Shown here piece by piece: positions 60,154 to 64,000 of a DNA stretch of 64,000 nt. The notes below the pieces were generated by a model, which was not told the DNA's origin, ran no database searches, and was given only the letters and a program-made list of their open reading frames with translations. A program made the position numbers and the translations under genes. Origin of the DNA: Flavobacteriaceae bacterium GSB9. Lineage in GTDB: Bacteria; Bacteroidota; Bacteroidia; Flavobacteriales; Flavobacteriaceae. The stretch lies in the NCBI GenBank assembly GCA_022749295.1, contig CP062007.1, positions 620,001 through 684,000 on the forward strand, read 5' to 3'. Position 1 is the stretch's first letter; every line of letters begins with the position of its first letter.

Positions 60154-61374
60154 ATGAATGATATTATCCTCTCTAATTTTCATCCCATATTAGTTGGAAA
60201 ATTGATTGATCAAAACCTGATCAATCAATACACAAAATTCTTATATCATTTTTTTCAAAACTTCAAATTACAAAAAGAGAAGCATTTAGAGTTAGACAAA
60301 AAAGAAATTAACTTTAGTGCGGTTTCAGATCATGTAAATAAATATGCCATTCCTTCAAAAAGCATAGAAAAGCGTCAGGTTTTACTATTTGATGAAATAG
60401 AGCCCTTTATAGTAAATGAGATGGCAAATACAACACCATCAAATTATATTTTTCCAAAAGGATTTGAGTTTCTTCCAGATAGTCATTACGGACCTAAAAT
60501 AGAGATGCGAATGGATTGGTTCAAAAAAAAATTAGGGTATGTATTCGACAAATTCTACGAACATACCCCAAACAAACCAGAACATCTAATTCATGTGACT
60601 TGTTCTGGTTATTCTTCTCCTAGTTTAGCTCAGGAAGCCGTAATAAATAGAAATTGGAATGATGTAAAAGTTACTCATTCCTACCACATGGGCTGCTATG
60701 GGGCTTTCCCAGCTATTAGAACAGGGTCAGGTTTACTGTCATTAAGCAAGATTAAAGGTCGTGTAGATATTGTACATACAGAATTACTTTCTGTCCATTT
60801 AAACCTAACAGAATTCTCAGCCGCAAACACTATGATTTGTTCCTTATTCTCTGATGGGTTTATTGGTTATTCTTTATATGATGAAAACTTATTTTATGAA
60901 GAAGGTATCAAAAGTAATAAAGCAGGATTAAAAATTCTGGCTTCACATGAAGTCATAATACCTGACAGCTTAGAAGATATGACCTGGGATTTAGGAGAAT
61001 ATAGTTTTTTAATGACATTATCTAAACGAGTCCCTGTCTTTATTAGAAAAAATATAAAGAAGTTTGTTGTAAACATGTGTGACAAAATAGGATTAGATTT
61101 TGAAGCTGAAAAGGATTCAATATACTATGCTATTCATCCCGGCGGACCAAAAATCATCGACTATGTAGTTAGGGAATTAAAAATTGACAATAGTAGAGCA
61201 CACTGGTCGTATGAAATACTAAAACATAATGGCAATATGTCTTCAGCCACCTTGCCTCATATCTTTGATAAAATCATTAATGATTCTCACATTAAGACAG
61301 GTACCAAAATTATAGCCATTGCGTTTGGTCCAGGACTAACGGCAACAGGACTTTTACTTGAAAAAATAGCATAA
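60154..61374 (+). CDS. Type III polyketide synthase (chalcone/alkylresorcinol synthase family)
   Basis: A 406-residue thiolase-fold enzyme with the complete type III PKS triad: Cys181 (SYHMGCYGAFPAIRT), His328 (YAIHPGGPKIID) and Asn361 (KHNGNMSSATL); the N- and C-terminal GFGPG-type segment appears as AIAFGPGLTATG. It condenses an acyl-CoA starter with malonyl-CoA in the cytoplasm. The N-terminal 110 residues are unusual, without the common TGR-type motif. No methyltransferase, oxidase or decarboxylase genes of an alkylresorcinol cluster are adjacent, apart from the dioxygenase 3 kb upstream. A terminator follows. Confidence 0.9.
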   Translation: MNDIILSNFHPILVGKLIDQNLINQYTKFLYHFFQNFKLQKEKHLELDKKEINFSAVSDHVNKYAIPSKSIEKRQVLLFDEIEPFIVNEMANTTPSNYIFPKGFEFLPDSHYGPKIEMRMDWFKKKLGYVFDKFYEHTPNKPEHLIHVTCSGYSSPSLAQEAVINRNWNDVKVTHSYHMGCYGAFPAIRTGSGLLSLSKIKGRVDIVHTELLSVHLNLTEFSAANTMICSLFSDGFIGYSLYDENLFYEEGIKSNKAGLKILASHEVIIPDSLEDMTWDLGEYSFLMTLSKRVPVFIRKNIKKFVVNMCDKIGLDFEAEKDSIYYAIHPGGPKIIDYVVRELKIDNSRAHWSYEILKHNGNMSSATLPHIFDKIINDSHIKTGTKIIAIAFGPGLTATGLLLEKIA

Positions 61375-61408
61375 TTTTTTTTAAAATTAATAATAATTAA
61401 CTCATTAA

Positions 61409-61447
61409 AAAAGGGGCTGTTTGAAAAGTTTAGACAGCCTCTTTTTT
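61409..61447. terminator. Bidirectional terminator between PKS and MopE-repeat genes
   Basis: AAAAAAGGGGCTGT / ACAGCCTCTTTTTT-type stem with loop (61409-61447); A and T flanks suit termination from both converging genes. The stem has one mismatched pair. Confidence 0.7.
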
Positions 61448-64000
61448 CTATATTTTAACTAAGCGCTTAAAGTATTGTTTATTATCCATTGAAGCTATTT
61501 TAAGTAAATACACACCTTGATCAAAAACGTCTAAATTATTAATTTGAATGACTCCATTTTTACATTTTGTATGCAGTTTTACAACCATCCTTGCTCTAAT
61601 ATCATATAATGTTATTGTAAATAATTCACCATTAAGATTTGAAGGCATTAAAACAGTAATTTTAGAGCTGAAAGGATTAGGCTTGATAAATATTTCCGTT
61701 AAACTAAACTCTTCTGAGTTAAGTCCTTCACAGGCATCTCCAATATTATTACCATCACTATCTTCTTGATTAGGGTTAGCTATATTAGGGCAATTATCTA
61801 TACAATCTGGTATACCATCACTATCAGTATCAATTTCATCAATAGGTATTCCATTCGTACAGTCGTTGTCCTTGCCGTCACAAAGTTCCATGGCTCCCGG
61901 GTAAACGGTACTGTCGCCATCGTCACAATCCGTGCTGTCCGAAACATAGCCCGGCGGGGGTGAGTTTGCCGTTTGGCTCATGCCAGGGTCTCCATATGTG
62001 TCGCCGTCGCCGTCAAGGTACCAGGTCCTTAAATCCGAACCGTCGCAGTCCTCGTCAATACCGTTGTCTGGGATTTCTGTTGCATCCGGGTTGATAGTAA
62101 CCTTGGTGTCATCACAGTCACCCTCGTTTTCAGAGAACCCATCACCATCATCATCCACACTAGCAGAACTGTCCAAGGTCGTTGGGTTACAGTCGTCGTC
62201 TTTGCCATTGTCCAATATCTCTGTTGCTCCAGGGTTTACAGATGAATCACCGTCATCACAATCGTTATTATCCATAACATATCCTGCTGGTTGCGAGCAC
62301 GCCTCTTGAGTATTCCCCACATCACCGTATCCGTCACCATCAGTATCGGCATAATAGGTATTCTTGACACCTTCATCAACCTGACCGTCGCAGTCGTTAT
62401 CAATACCATCACAGACTTCTAGATTACCTGGGTAAGATGCCGATTCATTGTCATTACAGTCCGTGTTATTACCAACATACCCCGCAGGCTGGGTATTAGA
62501 CTGCTGACTAATATCAGGGTTTCCAAAACCATCGCCATCCAAATCTTGGTACCATAAGCTAGCATCGGTACCATCACAGTTTTCATCGGTACCATTATTT
62601 GGGATTTCAACCTCGCCCGGGTTGATATTCGCATCAGTATCATCGCAATCGGTACTGTCCGTAACATATCCTGCTGGTTGTGAGCATGCCTCTTGAGTGT
62701 TCCCCAAATCACCGTATCCGTCACCATCGGTATCAGCATAATACGTATTCTCAACACCTTCGTCTACCTGACCATCACAGTCGTTATCAATGCCATCACA
62801 GACTTCTACATTACCTGGGTAAGATGCCGATTCATTGTCATTACAGTCCGTGTTATTACCAACATACCCCGCAGGCCGGGTATTAGACTGCTGACTAATA
62901 TTAGGGTTTCCAAAACCATCGCCATCCAAATCTTGGTACCATAAGCTAGCATCGATACCATCACAGTTTTCATCTGTACCATTATTTGGGATTTCAACCT
63001 CGCCCGGGTTGATATTCGCATCAGTATCATCACAATCGTTATTATCCGTAACATATCCTGCTGGTTGCGAGCACGCCTCTTGAGTATTCCCCACATCACC
63101 GTATCCGTCACCATCGGTATCGGCATAATACGTATTCTCAACACCTTCGTCTACCTGACCATCACAGTCGTTATCGATACCATCACAGACTTCTACATTA
63201 CCTGGGTAAGATGCCGATTCATTGTCATTACAGTCCGTGTTATTACCAACATACCCCGCAGGCCGGGTATTAGACTGCTGACTAATATTAGGGTTTCCAA
63301 AACCATCGCCATCCAAATCTTGGTACCATAAACTAGCATCGGTACCATCACAGTTTTCGTCTGTACCATTATTTGGGATTTCAACCTCGCCCGGGTTGAT
63401 ATTCGCATCAGTATCATCGCAATCGGTACTGTCCGTAACATATCCTGCTGGTTGTGAGCATGCCTCTTGAGTGTTCCCCAAATCACCGTATCCGTCACCA
63501 TCGGTATCAGCATAATAGGTATTTTTAACACCTTCATCAACCTGACCATCACAGTCGTTATCAATGCCATCACAGACTTCTACATTACCTGGGTAAGATG
63601 CCGCTTCACTGTCATTACAGTCTGTATTATTACCAACATACCCCGTGGGCTGGGTATTAGACTGCTGACTAATATTAGGGTTTCCAAAACCATCGCCATC
63701 CAAATCTTGGTACCATAAGCTAGCATCGATACCATCACAGTTTTCATCTATACCATTATTTGGGATTTCAACCTCGCCCGGGTTGATATTCGCATCAGTA
63801 TCATCACAATCGTTATTATCCGTAACATATCCTGCTGGTTGAGAACATGCCTCTAGAGTGTTCCCCAAATCACCGTATCCGTCACCATCGGTATCGGCAT
63901 AATACGTATTCTCAACACCTTCGTCTACCTGACCATCACAGTCGTTATCAATGCCATCACAGACTTCTACATTACCTGGGTAAGATGCGGATTCACTGTC
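61448..64000 (-). CDS. MopE-repeat secreted protein with T9SS type A tail, 5' truncated
   Basis: An open frame from base 64000 to the stop at 61448 (850 residues visible); the start is beyond the window. The body is tandem 129-residue units with CDGIDNDCDGQVDEG, DTDGDGYGD and GxxENCDG elements, the MopE/'putative metal-binding' and thrombospondin-type-3 style Ca2+ loops. Near the end ITDSDGIPDCIDNCPNIANPNQ gives another such repeat, then a complete T9SS type A tail (FIKPNPFSSKITVLM to YFKRLVKI, last 80 residues). It is likely a surface or secreted Ca2+-binding protein, perhaps an adhesin. A TTG at 63868 is internal and is not the start. Confidence 0.9.
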   Translation of the reverse strand, partial: DSESASYPGNVEVCDGIDNDCDGQVDEGVENTYYADTDGDGYGDLGNTLEACSQPAGYVTDNNDCDDTDANINPGEVEIPNNGIDENCDGIDASLWYQDLDGDGFGNPNISQQSNTQPTGYVGNNTDCNDSEAASYPGNVEVCDGIDNDCDGQVDEGVKNTYYADTDGDGYGDLGNTQEACSQPAGYVTDSTDCDDTDANINPGEVEIPNNGTDENCDGTDASLWYQDLDGDGFGNPNISQQSNTRPAGYVGNNTDCNDNESASYPGNVEVCDGIDNDCDGQVDEGVENTYYADTDGDGYGDVGNTQEACSQPAGYVTDNNDCDDTDANINPGEVEIPNNGTDENCDGIDASLWYQDLDGDGFGNPNISQQSNTRPAGYVGNNTDCNDNESASYPGNVEVCDGIDNDCDGQVDEGVENTYYADTDGDGYGDLGNTQEACSQPAGYVTDSTDCDDTDANINPGEVEIPNNGTDENCDGTDASLWYQDLDGDGFGNPDISQQSNTQPAGYVGNNTDCNDNESASYPGNLEVCDGIDNDCDGQVDEGVKNTYYADTDGDGYGDVGNTQEACSQPAGYVMDNNDCDDGDSSVNPGATEILDNGKDDDCNPTTLDSSASVDDDGDGFSENEGDCDDTKVTINPDATEIPDNGIDEDCDGSDLRTWYLDGDGDTYGDPGMSQTANSPPPGYVSDSTDCDDGDSTVYPGAMELCDGKDNDCTNGIPIDEIDTDSDGIPDCIDNCPNIANPNQEDSDGNNIGDACEGLNSEEFSLTEIFIKPNPFSSKITVLMPSNLNGELFTITLYDIRARMVVKLHTKCKNGVIQINNLDVFDQGVYLLKIASMDNKQYFKRLVKI
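62419..64000 (-). repeat. 387-bp tandem DNA repeat inside the MopE-repeat gene
   Basis: Units begin at about 62419, 62806, 63193, 63580 and 63967 (period 387 bases, exactly 129 codons). Copies are near-identical, with scattered silent and few replacement changes (for example Ile/Thr after CDG and Leu/Val after DG). Units nearer the 3' end of the gene are degenerate. Such arrays change copy number by recombination, and assembly can collapse them. Confidence 0.85.

Noticed and set aside
61448-63868. MopE-repeat gene starting at 63868
   Set aside because: The codon there is TTG in the middle of a repeat; the same frame continues open to the window end.
62419-64000. Periodic repeats that might be a CRISPR array
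   Set aside because: The period is 387 bases, an exact multiple of three, and the sequence encodes one continuous MopE-repeat protein.
1-64000. tRNA, rRNA, insertion sequences, prophage
   Set aside because: No cloverleaf arms, rRNA-like segments, transposase or phage structural genes were noticed in any intergenic region or ORF.

Overview
This 64 kb window is a stretch of chromosome from a member of the Bacteroidota, most likely a (probably marine) Flavobacteriaceae. The reasons are the visibly AT-rich DNA, two proteins with type IX secretion (T9SS) type A C-terminal tails, many flavobacterial conserved families (DUF4294, DUF4268, DUF4251, DUF6268, DUF1835, fused alpha/beta branched-chain E1), TANNTTTG-like -7 boxes in front of some genes, and the absence of strong Shine-Dalgarno sequences. 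The genus cannot be named from the sequence alone. I saw no rRNA, tRNA, insertion sequence, prophage or CRISPR array. The window starts inside a truA-like gene and ends inside a giant repeat protein gene.

Layout. 1-5.5 kb: end of truA, then a small stress group (DUF1328 membrane peptide, acidic lipoprotein, Dps, MscS) and conserved hypotheticals. 5.7-10.4 kb: leuCDAB operon for leucine synthesis, closed by a strong terminator. 10.5-19.9 kb: mini T9SS-tail protein, ZIP transporter/methyltransferase operon, THUMP RNA methyltransferase, ABC exporter, DinB protein, Bcr/CflA exporter divergent from a Crp/Fnr regulator, YceI, and a PagL-like lipid A deacylase. 19.9-25.1 kb: three-gene acyl-CoA carboxylase operon, NUDIX hydrolase and M42 aminopeptidase. 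25.2-32.1 kb: membrane proteins, MscS, and a divergent EF-G paralogue. 32.4-34.1 kb: MarR / exported cupin / RidA operon. 34.3-45.4 kb: outer membrane proteins, an Lgt-like protein fused to a predicted beta-barrel, MscS, CsbD, FKBP, OsmC and a dienelactone hydrolase. 45.7-51.5 kb: heptosyltransferase-like GT9, two EamA transporters, SF2 helicase, aldo/keto reductase. 52.2-53.6 kb: three unannotated tiny ORFs in repeated cassettes followed by a lone ExbD. 53.6-61.4 kb: 3D-domain lipoprotein, fused 2-oxoacid dehydrogenase E1, then a + strand run ending in a type III polyketide synthase. 61.4-64 kb: MopE-repeat T9SS adhesin-like protein.

Most of the window is ordinary housekeeping and envelope or stress biology. 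The most interesting part is 52.4-53.0 kb: two near-identical 28-codon ORFs differ by six silent changes (including the stop codon) and one replacement, which points to selection on a peptide. A third 44-codon ORF shares a C-terminal W-x3-[KR]-R-Y motif, and all sit in repeated untranslated sequence in front of an orphan ExbD that carries four periplasmic cysteines. Other points for a second look are the EF-G paralogue lacking the catalytic histidine, the Lgt/beta-barrel fusion with an internal signal-peptide-like segment, a dioxygenase-like protein lacking its iron-ligand histidines, an orphan type III PKS, and a perfect palindrome next to the Crp/Fnr gene.
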